This document shows positions 1 to 11,532 of a stretch of DNA of 28,964 nt, in pieces. Source of the stretch: Neoconidiobolus thromboides FSU 785 (taxonomy: Eukaryota; Entomophthoromycota; Entomophthoromycetes; Entomophthorales; Neoconidiobolaceae); NCBI GenBank assembly GCA_025603075.1, contig MU626495.1, positions 1 through 28,964 of the forward strand, in the 5' to 3' direction. The notes under the pieces are model-generated. The model searched no databases. It was not told the origin of the DNA and saw only the letters and a program-made list of their open reading frames with translations. Position numbers and translations under genes: made by a program. The first letter of the stretch is position 1, and every line of letters starts with the position of its first letter.

Positions 1-776
1 CCAATGTATTTATTGACCATAAACATCCAGCTTATGACACTAAGTTTCCATTGCCTGGTGTTTTAATTTTCAAACCTCAAGAGTCTTTAATCTTTCCCAA
101 TATTGATTACTTTAAAACTTGTATTTTAGATTTAGTCCTAGAAGCTACTAAAAGTGGTGCTCCACCTACAAAATCCGAAAATAAATTATGGTGTGAAGAT
201 TTGGAACAAAGAGGGCATAAGCTTCGTAAATTACGTGAAGAAAAGACTGGAATTGCTGCTCCAAGTGTTGATTCTTTGCCTTTACTTAAAGCAATCATTT
301 TGGACTTTGGCTCTGTTAATCTCATCGATTCTTCTGGACTAGAAGGTTTATTCGATATCAGAGATACCTTATCCAAATACGCCGGGGTAGAAGCACTCAA
401 CAAATCATCTCTAGAAAACAATAAAGAGCCCAAAAAACTGGACTCTATAGAAGAAATCAATGAAGAGTTTATAGAAAGCCCAAACAATCAATTAAATGAT
501 GCTTTTTTTGAAATTCACTTTGTATCCACTCATCCTCAAGTACTTAAAGTGTTAGAATTATCTGGAATTACTACTCCAGTTGCCCCAATCATCCTTCCTT
601 CTGTAGTAAAGCATTTAACCGCAAATACTATGTCGGTTCAAGACAGTGTAATGACTACATCTAGTCTTGCAGCAGGTATTGAACCGATTGTAAGTAATGC
701 TTCTTTATTTGTACATCTTACAGTAGGTGATGCTGTTAAAAGAATATGTAAAAGGATGGCCAAAAGTAGATCTTAA
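1..776 (+). CDS. SulP-family sulfate permease, C-terminal STAS part (5' end outside window)
   Basis: The reading frame is open from the left edge (first full codon at position 3) to the TAA at 774-776, giving 257 visible residues; the membrane part lies off the window. The start resembles the linker after the last helix of fungal SulP transporters (IDHKHPAYDTKFPLPGVLIF, then ESLIFPNIDYF). The STAS domain follows: the core strand/loop AIILDFGSVNLIDSSGLEGL carries the D-SSG signature of STAS domains, and the second half has HFVSTHPQVLKVLELSGI. A charged insert (about residues 130-155, rich in E, N and K) splits the STAS halves, as is common in fungal sulfate permeases. Known role of the family: plasma-membrane uptake of sulfate or related oxyanions, with STAS as a cytoplasmic regulatory domain. 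The substrate cannot be told from this part. No intron is seen in the visible portion. Confidence 0.88.
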   Translation, partial: NVFIDHKHPAYDTKFPLPGVLIFKPQESLIFPNIDYFKTCILDLVLEATKSGAPPTKSENKLWCEDLEQRGHKLRKLREEKTGIAAPSVDSLPLLKAIILDFGSVNLIDSSGLEGLFDIRDTLSKYAGVEALNKSSLENNKEPKKLDSIEEINEEFIESPNNQLNDAFFEIHFVSTHPQVLKVLELSGITTPVAPIILPSVVKHLTANTMSVQDSVMTTSSLAAGIEPIVSNASLFVHLTVGDAVKRICKRMAKSRS

Positions 777-1394
777 CTATATAGTCAATCAGTTTTTTTG
801 ATAAATGTCTCAATAGTCTACACTATTTGCTTTTTAATATAATATCTTCCACATTTTAACATATATGTCATAATTAAAAGCTAGTTGTATGGCTAAAATT
901 GAAATATAAACTAGTAGTAATTTTTTTAATCAAGTTGGGTGCTATCTCAAAAATTTGTTAAACACCTTATTAAAGAAAAGGTTAAAATTTTGAACTTATT
1001 ACTTTAATATTAATAATTTTGTTATTTCATAATATTTTAAATAAAAAATATGAAGGTGCTACACCATTAAGGAAAAACCATTTATAATATTTTATTTATG
1101 TCTAAATGTTTTTTTAATTATAATTTTAAAATTACCTCTAATGTCTAAAAACAACCTGTATAATAAAAAATGCACTCTCATTATTAGGTAATAAATTCAT
1201 TAAAATGGTTTGATTTTAAAAATTAAGTTATATAATTAAATTGTATTTAATCAAAGTAAAATAAGTAAAATAAGTAAAATAATATTGAGGATAGATAAAA
1301 TGTTGTCTAAAAAAAAGTACAGCTTATAAAAAAATGATATGGCTCCCCCCATATATAGTAGATGCGTTTTTGTTCTATTTTAATTGTTAACCAT
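777..1394. other. Convergent intergenic region, no gene seen
   Basis: This AT-rich stretch lies between the ends of the sulfate permease (+) and the uL5m gene (-), so it should hold both 3' ends. I see no coding frame or RNA gene. A short direct repeat of AAATAAGTA occurs near 1258-1280, and a small palindrome at 1337-1354 matches the two ends of the fold-back repeat family. Confidence 0.6.
1337..1354. repeat. Possible collapsed remnant of the ATATGGGG fold-back element
   Basis: ATATGG followed two bases later by CCCCCCATAT reproduces the two termini of the roughly 105-bp fold-back family found elsewhere in the window, without its interior. It could be an internal deletion or an excision footprint. 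It is short enough that chance is possible. Confidence 0.3.
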
Positions 1395-2192
1395 TTATTT
1401 TCTTTTATTAACTATAGGAAGTTGGAGGGCGGACATGAGAAGTCTGGCATTAGGATCACGGTAAGAAGTGGTATTAAAAACGATATTAAAACCAGAAATA
1501 TTAGGTATCATATCATAAATAATTTCTAAATCTGGGAATAAACCTACAGCAGAAGGTGGGAACCCTAAAGCTAAGTTACCTGTACCATCTCCAGATTGAG
1601 AAGAGAAGCCCTCCCATTCTTTAATTCTTGGTAATACTACTTCTACTAATTTATCTAAAAATGAATACATAGCCCCACCAGTTAAAGTAACTTGGCAACC
1701 AACTGGTTGACCTTTTCGTAGTTTCCATACAGCCACATTGGATTTTGATACTACTGTAGTTGCTTTTTCGCCAGTAATAGATTGTAACATAAGGTAAGCG
1801 GAAAGCAAAGCATATTTGTTAGTGATAGCTTCTTTCATCATAAGTTGTATTTCAATCTTTTCTAATTCTGGAATATTATTTGGACCTATCAATAAATCGG
1901 AAGGTCTCTTTGGTCGAATACTACCTTTTTTATGAATAATTTTTCCATCTTCATCAAATCTAGGACCTTGAAAACTTTCTCTTTTGTATGGTTGGTTTTG
2001 AGTAGCATCTACTTCTTTTCCAGGATATTGAAACTTCATGGCCATTAAATCTTCTTGTATAACATCATAATAAAAATCTTGCAATCTATTGTATCCTATG
2101 CTACCCCCGCTTTTCACTTTATTCGCTGCATTACTAATGCTTCTATACCCTAATCTATGTGTCAATGGTTTTAGCAGTTTTGTAAAATTCAT
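1395..2192 (-). CDS. MRPL7: Mitochondrial large-subunit ribosomal protein uL5m (Mrpl7 type)
   Basis: A single exon encodes 265 residues. The N-terminus is rich in K, R, S and T with few acidic residues for about 25 positions, as expected of a mitochondrial presequence. The ribosomal L5 fold runs from about residue 107 to the end: NIPELEKIEIQLMMKEA, then SAYLMLQSITGEKATTVVSK, the basic KLRKGQPVGCQVTLTG segment, FLDKLVEVVLPRIKEWEGFS, and a C-terminal half with YDMIPNISGFNIVFNTTS. These match the uL5m family in order and spacing. In the mitochondrial ribosome uL5m sits in the central protuberance near the 5S-equivalent region and contacts P-site tRNA. The first ATG gives a protein of usual length for fungal homologues. 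It shares a 320-bp divergent promoter region with the proteasome gene RPT6. Confidence 0.93.
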   Translation of the reverse strand: MNFTKLLKPLTHRLGYRSISNAANKVKSGGSIGYNRLQDFYYDVIQEDLMAMKFQYPGKEVDATQNQPYKRESFQGPRFDEDGKIIHKKGSIRPKRPSDLLIGPNNIPELEKIEIQLMMKEAITNKYALLSAYLMLQSITGEKATTVVSKSNVAVWKLRKGQPVGCQVTLTGGAMYSFLDKLVEVVLPRIKEWEGFSSQSGDGTGNLALGFPPSAVGLFPDLEIIYDMIPNISGFNIVFNTTSYRDPNARLLMSALQLPIVNKRK

Positions 2193-2512
2193 TTTTTTAT
2201 AGTTTTATTTTTTTAATTCAATTTAATTTTTTAAATTAGCTAGAATCATTTAGTATCATTATTATGGGTAAAATGGATTATTTTATTCTCCTTTAACCAA
2301 TGACTATTAATTAATGTTTGACCAATTAAATTTTAACAGAATTACTAAGCTTCCTTTCGTCATCATCTAATTGAAAAGCTATAGCTTAGAGATTTTATTT
2401 TTATTTTTATTTAATTCAACTGATTTTTTTACGAAGCGGAGAGCAAATAAAGAAATTCAACAAAATATTACAGAAAGACAAACTCATTTTTAAAAGCAAT
2501 TAAGTAAAAAAA
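2193..2512. promoter_or_regulatory. Divergent promoter between uL5m and RPT6
   Basis: These 320 bp separate two start codons facing away from each other. They contain two CCAAT motifs on the + strand (2297-2301 and 2322-2326), which could be bound by a HAP/NF-Y type complex, and a long T-rich tract around 2390-2420 that may exclude nucleosomes. No proteasome-type GGTGGCAAA box is seen. The assignment rests on gene layout; the individual boxes are inference. Confidence 0.45.
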
Positions 2513-4032
<1,520 letters not shown>

Positions 4033-4423
4033 ATTTCAAGATTTTTTTATTAATGTTCCACTTATTTTTTTATTTAATTTAGAGTTTATTTTATAATGAT
4101 ATTACTAATTTATACTGTTTATTATATTTAATGTGCCTATAACAAAATTTCGTTTTTGTATATTTTATATGCGCCTTTATTTTTGATATTTGTTTTAAAT
4201 ACAATAATTTAAAACAAGATACTATTCTTAACTGAAACTTCTCAAAGTAAATAAACTTTTATAACATTAAAATTGAAACTTCACTTTAATTTTAAATATT
4301 ATTTAAAATTTTGTTTTTTATGTTTCTAAAAATGTTATAAAAGTAAATTTTTGTTTGATAAGAACATCATAACTTGAAAGAATAAAATTATTTCTAATTT
4401 CAATTTTTTTTATCAGATTCAAT

Positions 4424-4530
4424 ATATGGGGATGTATTTTTGTGTTTAAGAGCTTTACTAATAATTTTTCCACTCGAATAGCACTTAAAGGATGGAAAAA
4501 GTAATGAAATTAGAAAAAACATCCCTATAT
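4424..4530 (+). mobile_element. Fold-back MITE-like element, copy 1
   Basis: The ends read ATATGGGGATGTATTTTT and AAAAAACATCCCTATAT. The inner palindrome runs TTTTTCCACTCGAATAGC / TTAAAGGATGGAAAAA. The long arm comes first; I call this orientation +. One base of the right terminus has changed (CCCT for CCCC). Confidence 0.75.
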
Positions 4531-5347
4531 GGAGTATGTTTTTTAGTATTTGATCAACAAAAAAGTTTTAATTTTACAGTGAACGCAAAATGAGTAAAAA
4601 AACAAAATAAGAGTGTTTCCAAATGGTTTTTTTTGATAGTTTGTGTTATATTCAGAATTTTAAAGTTTATTTAATTTTGTAATAGAAACATCATTATAAA
4701 AAAAACTCAATTTAATAAATGAAATGCCTGTATATTGAGTAGCATTCATTTCTATTTAGTTTAATTTAGTATATTAATTTTAACTTTTAATAGCTAAATT
4801 TTAAGGTTATTAATTAAAATTTAGCTGTGTGTAAGTCAACATTGAAGATTAAAAATATATTTACTTTATTTTGATCATTATTTGATTTTTATTGAACCAT
4901 TTTAATATCTCTTTTACCGTCATTTCCTATTACATATATTATTTACTGTCAAACACATGTTTAAAAACTTCTATACTGATCCTTTTGAAATCCTTCTAAT
5001 AAAATCGATAATTTATTACAAACCTACTATTCAACACATTAAAATTATTATTTACAATCAATAATAAATAAAACCCAAGTATTAATATAATAATCTCATT
5101 AGTTTTGATAGACGTTATTTACTAAGTAAATTAATATAAAAACATCAAAATGTTTGTTTTCTTTATAAACTATTAAGTAATATTAAATGAAATTAAAAAA
5201 CACTTAGTATTGACATTAATAAATATTATTATTCTTTTGGTTTTGTATTAATAAAATCAACACACCCTCACTATCTTACTTTTAAGATCTTTGAAATGAA
5301 TAGCTATTGAGTCTATTTATTTGAAAATTATTAAGAATCTAAATAAA

Positions 5348-5451
5348 ATATGGAAATGTATTTTCGTGTTTAAGAACTTTACTAATAAATTTTCCAGTCA
5401 TATAGTGATTAAAGATGGAAAAAGTAATGAAACCAAAAAACATCCCCATAT
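5348..5451 (+). mobile_element. Fold-back MITE-like element, copy 2
   Basis: Same family and same orientation as copy 1. The left terminus has decayed to ATATGGAAATGTATTTTC, while the right terminus AAACATCCCCATAT is intact. The AGCGCT centre is degenerate. Confidence 0.72.
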
Positions 5452-5592
5452 AGGGAAATATAAGAAAAAAACAACCAAAATTTTATTATTTGATAAATAA
5501 TTTATAATAGAAGATAGTGAGAAAAAGAGTGAGTTCCGCTCCTAATTCGCTAATATATAGTGTAATCTTGTCATCAAAGTGTAACACTGTTT

Positions 5593-6738
5593 TTAAATTG
5601 TCAAAAAATGAGTATATTTCCTTGAATCTGGATGCACACTCATCTCCTTTGATTTAAAATCATTCAACTCCATTTTAATATTCATTGTATTTGCTAGATT
5701 TTGTTCCAAATAATTGACCATTCTACGGTCATATTCTTCCATTGAATAAGTTTCAAAGATAACTACAAATTCATTAAACCGAAATTCTTTCGCACATTTG
5801 CTTTTACCAAGTAAGTTTTTACAATGAGTAGAGATAGTGGAGAGCGGAGTACCATTAGATTTAGTATGCTTTTTAAATTTAAGTTCTTTTTTATCATTAT
5901 TCACTTTTAAACAACCTTTGATATTTTGTTTATCTACTTGAACTGGTACAATTTTCCCATTTTCATTTACAATATAACGATTACCCCCTTTATCTGTAGT
6001 TTCAGATTTTGGTTTTTTTTGATTTTTTAAACTTCCCCCATTCGATTTACCTATACTTTTATTAAATTTATTAGCTTCATTTCTCACATTTACAGAATGA
6101 GTTGATATATCTGAAACATCTGAAAGATCTAAACTATGTTCTGGTGAAGAGGGTGGAGAATTCAAATTATATCCACCTTTATCATTATTCAATATTGGTT
6201 TACTCCTTCTTAAACTTGGTTTATTATCATTAGTATCAACTACTCTTAATGAACTGTTACTAGTTTGTTCTCTTAATACTTGCTCAACTACTTCTTTAGG
6301 TATCTTGACACTTTCTTTACCATTAGATTTAATACCACCAGATGATTTCACTTCAAAAGTACCCATGGATGGAGACTCTTCGCTTAATATACTGTTGTTA
6401 TCCTGTTTACCCGATTTGGGTTCTTTAACTAAACTCTTTAAAAATTTCACTGCTTTACTAAAGGAACCACGACGAAAAGATTCAAATACTGTAGTTGCTT
6501 CTTTAGAATCTAATATACTTATATCATTTGTATCTACAGATGTTAAGTTTGTATCCATTGAGTTATATTTGGCTTCTAGTTCTTGATTGTAAGTAGTTTG
6601 TTTTTCAGATGCCTCAAAGATAGGTGTTATCCATGAAAAGCGTCTTCTTCGAGATTCTAAGTTTTTTGATGAACATGGACCGGTAGTCGTATACATCTCT
6701 CCAAAACTCTCTCCTCTGGTATCCAGTACTAGAGTCAT
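5593..6738 (-). CDS. Ser/Asn/Lys-rich protein with Bni4/Afr1-like C-terminal domain
   Basis: A single exon encodes 381 residues. Most of the chain (1-310) is low-complexity and rich in S, N, K and D, with likely phosphorylation clusters (RRRRFSW near 31-37, SPPSSPEHS near 195). The last 65 residues look folded and conserved: KEFRFNEFVVIFETYS from about residue 317, EEYDRR at 334-339, then an acidic/basic helix NIKMELNDFKSKEM and a closing HPDSRKYTHF. That order (RxF-type element, ETY..EEYDRR, helix ending in ELN.FK..EM.VH..S..YTHF) is how I recall the C-terminus shared by yeast Bni4 and Afr1, scaffolds that bind Glc7/PP1 through an RVxF motif at the bud neck. Here the motif would be the variant EFRF, with F replacing V. 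The family call rests on memory of the motif pattern, so the function is inferred. No membrane segment is seen. Confidence 0.5.
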   Translation of the reverse strand: MTLVLDTRGESFGEMYTTTGPCSSKNLESRRRRFSWITPIFEASEKQTTYNQELEAKYNSMDTNLTSVDTNDISILDSKEATTVFESFRRGSFSKAVKFLKSLVKEPKSGKQDNNSILSEESPSMGTFEVKSSGGIKSNGKESVKIPKEVVEQVLREQTSNSSLRVVDTNDNKPSLRRSKPILNNDKGGYNLNSPPSSPEHSLDLSDVSDISTHSVNVRNEANKFNKSIGKSNGGSLKNQKKPKSETTDKGGNRYIVNENGKIVPVQVDKQNIKGCLKVNNDKKELKFKKHTKSNGTPLSTISTHCKNLLGKSKCAKEFRFNEFVVIFETYSMEEYDRRMVNYLEQNLANTMNIKMELNDFKSKEMSVHPDSRKYTHFLTI

Positions 6739-8808
6739 TGTTATATATTATCACTACTTAGGTTGGTAAATAAATAAAGCTACTATATCTATTGTTTTGT
6801 TCACTGTGCCTCTATAATAAGAGTTTATTATAAGAGATAATAAATTAATATTAAATTAAAAGAGAGAAAGAAAGAATTCAATTAAAATTTTAAAGTATTA
6901 AAAATAAAAGAATTAGAAAGAGTGTAAAAATGAAGTATTTATTATAAATAATAATTTATTATTAGAATAATTAATTTTTAATAAACATTTTTAGCTTCAA
7001 GATGAGTTTTATGTAGGGTGGATATCCTTAGTTTAATAAAAAATTAGTTAAAGTTAAGCCTTGATATCAATTTTGACTTCTTTTAGTAAAACCTTTGGCT
7101 TTTAGTTAGTTTGAAACCTTATTTTTAGACGCTTTTTTAACTAACTTACTTTGAAAGCAATAAATTAGTTTTTTAAGTCAAACTCACAGAGGTTTTTATT
7201 CTTCAAATTCAACTATTTAGGCTTAATCAATAATTTTTTCTTTTTTAGTTAAATAATAATAATCTAATATAATAATTTTTTTAATCATTTATTAGATCAT
7301 TTTATTTTAAATTTTATAAATAATAATAATGAAAAAATGAAAAAAAAAACAATAGTTTATATATTTGAACTTATTTACTAGCTCAAGCTAAACGTTGTTT
7401 GATTTTAAAGTTTAAGCATCTTACAATGTTTATTCTTATAAGAAATTTCAAACTAAAACTATGATAAACCTTTTTTATAAGTCATTCAAATCAAGTACCC
7501 GCTATTTTTTTAAAATTATCTAAAAATGAGAGCAATTATTTTTGTAATTATATTAAAATTATCTAATAGTGGCTAAACTCTAGTTTTTTACTTTTTGTAG
7601 ATCTTTAGTATGAAGTTAATGTCAAAAAAAATCATTTTAAACTAAGATCTGTGATTTTTCTGTTTTACCTCATAATCGTATTTTATTTATTTATTGGTAG
7701 GTTAACTTTACGCCTACATTCATATTCGATTTAACTTGAAATCTGTTAGCTCAAACTTAGAGCTCTCATTTTGTTTTTTTGCTGAATAGAATTAAGAATT
7801 AGATTCGAGTTGTTGATATTAATGATTACTATGAAGACTTTTTAATTGCATAAATTTATCAACAACTTCAGTGATAATAACATTATAAGGATGCTGTAAT
7901 TTTTTTAAAAATTGATAAGTATATGACTACAGTAATAAAAATTTTACTGTAAATAAATTGATCTTTCTACATAAAACAAAGTGCTAATGAATAAAGTTTC
8001 AATATTAAATATCTAAAAAATAGAAACTAATGTTATAGTTAATAAAGTACTTTTTTTAATAGAATTTTAGTCATTAATATATTTACTAACTTAATAAGTC
8101 TCATTTGAATTCGATTTATTTTGACTATTATAATTATTTAAAAAAAGCTCAGTTGAAGAAACAAATCAAATTGAGTATCTCCCTACTGATCGTTTGATTA
8201 ATTTAATCTCTCTCTTACATCTCGCCTGTATCGTCGTACAATTGACTCTAACTCTTTTAACTTTTGCTTAATTCCTTCTTACTTTTAATGACAAAACACT
8301 TGGGATTTCTATCCTTTCAAGATTTAAAAAAAAAAGGAAAATAAATACAATATTTTTAACAATAAATAAATAAATCAAATAAACAAAGTATTATTGCAAT
8401 GAAGATTAAAAACTACTATGGCTAAGACTATAATGATATCTCTTATAAATTTCATATTGTTTGTTTTTGATTTATTAATTGTTAAAGATATCTTATTTCA
8501 GTTTATTCAGCTTTTTTTCTTACTATAGCCATGATAAGTTGAAAACAAGATGTCTAACACAGATAAGGTATGAATTTTATACTTTAATAGCTATTAGAAA
8601 AAACTATTGATATACGAATTTCCGATTACTATAAAAAGTAACAAATTAGGATGTTTTTTTTATTTCACTTTTTCTGTTTTTCTGAGCACTATTTAAGTGG
8701 AAAATTTATTAATAAAATTCAAACAAAAAAATACATTCCTAAATAATAATAAATAGTAAATAAAAACTAGAATAAAATATATTTTCAAATGAACTTTTTA
8801 TCAAACTT
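6739..8808. other. Intergenic region, no confident gene
   Basis: About 2 kb upstream of the Bni4-like gene and downstream of the arrestin-like gene. A less AT-rich, pyrimidine-rich stretch at about 8195-8330 precedes an 18-codon ATG frame at 8289-8345 (MTKHLGFLSFQDLKKKGK), too short to support as a gene. One degraded fold-back element lies at 8645-8744. Otherwise I see only AT-rich DNA. Confidence 0.5.
8645..8744 (-). mobile_element. Fold-back MITE-like element, copy 3 (degraded ends)
   Basis: The interior is clearly of the family: GGATGTTTTTTTTATTTCAC, then GAGCACTATTTAAGTGGAAAA and ATACATTCCT. The terminal ATATGGGG has decayed to AATTAGG. The short arm comes first, opposite to copies 1 and 2. 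Confidence 0.65.
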
Positions 8809-10899
8809 TTACTTCAATCTTTTACAAGGCTTTACTACAAATCTTTCATTAATTTCCCATCGTTGACTGTCTTTCAATACCTCCATACTTTCATCTAATA
8901 TTTCATCTTCCTCTTCTTCCACCAACGTCATATCTGAATTGAAAGTATCCTTTCTTCCTGGAACTACAAACTCTTCTTCTCCTTCTTCTTCCATCATTGG
9001 TGGTGGAGGTACAATCATATTATCAATAAATTGATTTAATAATAATTTAGGATGAGAATCAATACTTAAAGATTTATTATGTTGCTGATAGTTGTTATTT
9101 ATCTTAGGCAATTTCCCATAATCATTATTAAAGTAATAATCATTTTCAAATGCATCTAAAGTAATATCTCGTCTCTTTTTATCATTAGATTCATAGATAT
9201 CATAAGATTGACTGCGGAGATGACAGGAAGATTTAGAATGTATCGTAGGAAGAGTAGGAAGATTAGTTGATATTAGATCAGATTTCATATCTTCAATTGA
9301 AATTGTAGCCAATTTTTGTTGAATTAGTTGATATTTTGGTCTTATTGGTGGTGATGGTAGTTCACTAAGTAATTTATCACAATCTATAACATAATTATCT
9401 AAACTTTTTGTTTTACGATGATTTGATTTTATTGTACAATTAGAGGAATTGTTACGCCATGGCAAATGATTTATACTCTTTGTTTGTATGTGTTTTGAAG
9501 TAGAGGGATTAGGTGATGGATAAGTATTAAATCGTAACTTTTGATCTTTTATTTCAATTGATTTTGATTTGCGTAATATTTGTGATATTGGTAGTTCCTC
9601 AGATGGCATAATATTGATAACTGTTATAGAATCATCTTCTAATTGTTTATTTAAATTAATATCACTATTATTATTTTGACTATTATTATTATTATTTTGA
9701 CTATTATTATTATTATTATTAAATTGATTTAGTAAAAAATGATAAGATTGATAATAATAGTTAATAAATTCTAAATTAGTAGTCGGAGTATCAATATCTC
9801 TTTCGTAAATTGAATAACAATTATTATTATTTAATAAAGAATCTAATAATACTTTTTCTTGTTTTAATTGATCTTGAGTTATATTATTTAATAAATTATT
9901 ATAATGTAATAAATCAATTGTTAATTGTTGTTTTAACTTAATATTATTTTTTAATTTAATTAAAATATTTATTTTATATTCTATTTTATATTGATCAGTT
10001 AAAACACTACTTTCATTACTAGGTAAATTAAACAATAAGATATAATAACTAATATCTTGTTGATTATTTTTGTTAATAACTCTTATATTTTTGTATGTTT
10101 TTTCCGATATTATGGATTGATGTATTAATTTATTTTGTATACTTAATTGTTTAATTAATAGAATGTCAATACTATTTATATTTTGATTTCTTAAATTTCT
10201 TAATTCAAAATTAATAGTCATCATTTGTCCACTTAAATAATTAGTTTGTAGTTTAGTTGTTAAGTATATAACATTCTTATTCTTTTGATTATTGTCAAAT
10301 GTGGTATAATGTTCTTTAATTGTTGATAATATATTTGATTTCATATAAATAATAATTGGTAATTGACATTTAAATTTCACTAATTTATTATTATATTTAA
10401 CTTCTAATTTACTATAATAAAGTATGTTAGTTTAAATGATAATAATATGATGTAATATTATTGCTTACCATTTTAAATAATAGTTAATTTTTAAATACTT
10501 ATCAAAATTCAAATCATTAAATGAAGGTATTAAATTCTTAGATAAAAAAAAATTAAAATTTAGTTTGTATTTTTCGATTTTGCCAATATAATCGCCATCT
10601 TCATCGATTGTTAATAATTCATTAAATTCTTCAAATAAATCTAAATTGTTTTTAATTATTACTTTTCTCTTATTCAATCCTTTAGTTTCTACACAATAGA
10701 ATAGAATAATATTAGTACGAATATTCAATAATATAGTATTAATTATTAATTTACCTTCATAGCCAACAAATTGAATTTTTAAATCAATTAATTTCCAATC
10801 ATTATTTAATGAATTTAATATTAATTGGCCATTAATATGCTGTAATTGACAATAACTTTCTTCTTTTAAAAATATACTTGGTATTATGGATAATTTCAT
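8809..10899 (-). CDS. Arrestin-fold protein with Asn-rich tail, two exons
   Basis: Exon 1 is 10899-10469 and exon 2 is 10411-8809. The 57-bp intron (10468-10412) starts GTAAGC, ends TATAG and has a CTAAC branch site. The join reads INYYLKC-KLEVKYNNKL and gives 677 residues. Residues 1-160 look like an arrestin N-domain: INGQLILNS, LKIQFVGYEGKL, FFLSKNLIPSF, and the strand INYYLKCKLEV. Residues 165-320 fit the arrestin C-domain: LQTNYLSGQMMTINFELRNL, SYYILLFNLPS, YKIEYKINILIKLK. From about 370 the chain is low-complexity, with Asn runs, many Ser/Lys and a tail PPPPMMEEEGEEEF. Fungal alpha-arrestins recruit Rsp5/Nedd4 ligases to membrane transporters, usually through PPxY motifs. No PPxY is present here, the nearest being PPIRPKY, so the ligase link is unproven. 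The arrestin call rests on strand pattern and length. Confidence 0.72.
9664..9720. repeat. ATT microsatellite encoding Asn runs
   Basis: Blocks of ATT separated by TTTTGACT lie inside the arrestin-like gene. Read on the minus strand they give runs of AAT (Asn) broken by SQ. Such tracts change length easily by slippage and stay in frame. Confidence 0.85.
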
Positions 10900-11321
10900 T
10901 GAATATCGTATATAAACCTAAACTGTTACTATTGCTACTATTTAGTTGAAGTATAAGAATGAAATGAAAATGAAGAGAATGATAATGATATTGGTAGCAA
11001 AATATCGATGAAAAAGAATGAAAAAATATATATGCAAATGTGAAAATGAATCTTGTTTTTAAAACTAAAAATTATAAATGACAGATAGTTATATTGTTTT
11101 TATATATTTTAAATTTTTCTATTGAATTTTTAATCTATTTGAGTTAAAATTGCTTGAATTTTTATATTAACCAAATTTAGCTAATTTATTAGAAAAATTT
11201 CATAATTTCACTATTTTCTATAAATAAAATTTATAATAATTACAATATTATATCACTACTAATTGATACTTAATTCAAAAATAAAGAACAAAAACCGAGT
11301 GTAAGTGTAACTCAAATACTA
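10900..11321. other. Intergenic region between arrestin-like gene and tRNA-His
   Basis: This is the presumed promoter of the arrestin-like gene. AT-rich, with purine tracts (GAAAATGAAGAGAATG around 10965) just upstream of its start. A run of five T on the minus strand at 11294-11290, 28 bases after the tRNA, may be its Pol III terminator. No coding frame is seen. Confidence 0.5.
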
Positions 11322-11392
11322 TGTCATTGGGGGGAATCGAACCCCCGCTATCGCGGCCACAACGCGGTGTACTACCACTATACTACAATGAC
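11322..11392 (-). tRNA. tRNA-His (anticodon GTG)
   Basis: The 71-base gene folds as a full cloverleaf. The acceptor GTCATTG/CAATGAC has seven Watson-Crick pairs with discriminator A. The D arm is GTAT/GTAC. The anticodon arm has loop TTGTGGC with anticodon GTG, and the T arm is GGGGG-TTCGATT-CCCCC. The last anticodon-stem pair (27:43) is C-A, the only mismatch. No intron is present. Eukaryotic tRNA-His starts at G1 and receives G-1 after transcription by Thg1, which fits this gene (the genomic base at -1 is A). Confidence 0.93.
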
Positions 11393-11532
11393 TTTAAATT
11401 TAATTATATCATTCCATTCTAAAAAATATATATATTGTCAACCTTTCAATATTATAATATAAAATAAGAAATAAGAAATAAAAAATGCTTACGTTACATT
11501 GAGATTGTTTTGCTTTTATCTTATTCTTTAAA

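Larger units (their letters stand above)
4033..5592. other. Convergent intergenic region with two fold-back elements
   Basis: This region lies between the 3' ends of RPT6 (+) and the Bni4-like gene (-). No coding frame of note is visible on either strand. It holds two copies of the roughly 105-bp fold-back repeat (4424-4530 and 5348-5451), both with the long arm first. Confidence 0.6.

Noticed and set aside
107-487. 126-codon open frame on the minus strand opposite the sulfate permease
   Set aside because: It is antisense to a well-conserved STAS domain and has no recognisable protein features.
6305-6586. 93-codon plus-strand frame
   Set aside because: Shadow of the Ser-rich Bni4-like gene on the other strand.
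8289-8345. 18-codon ATG frame (MTKHLGFLSFQDLKKKGK)
   Set aside because: Too short, no family recognised and no splice partner found downstream.
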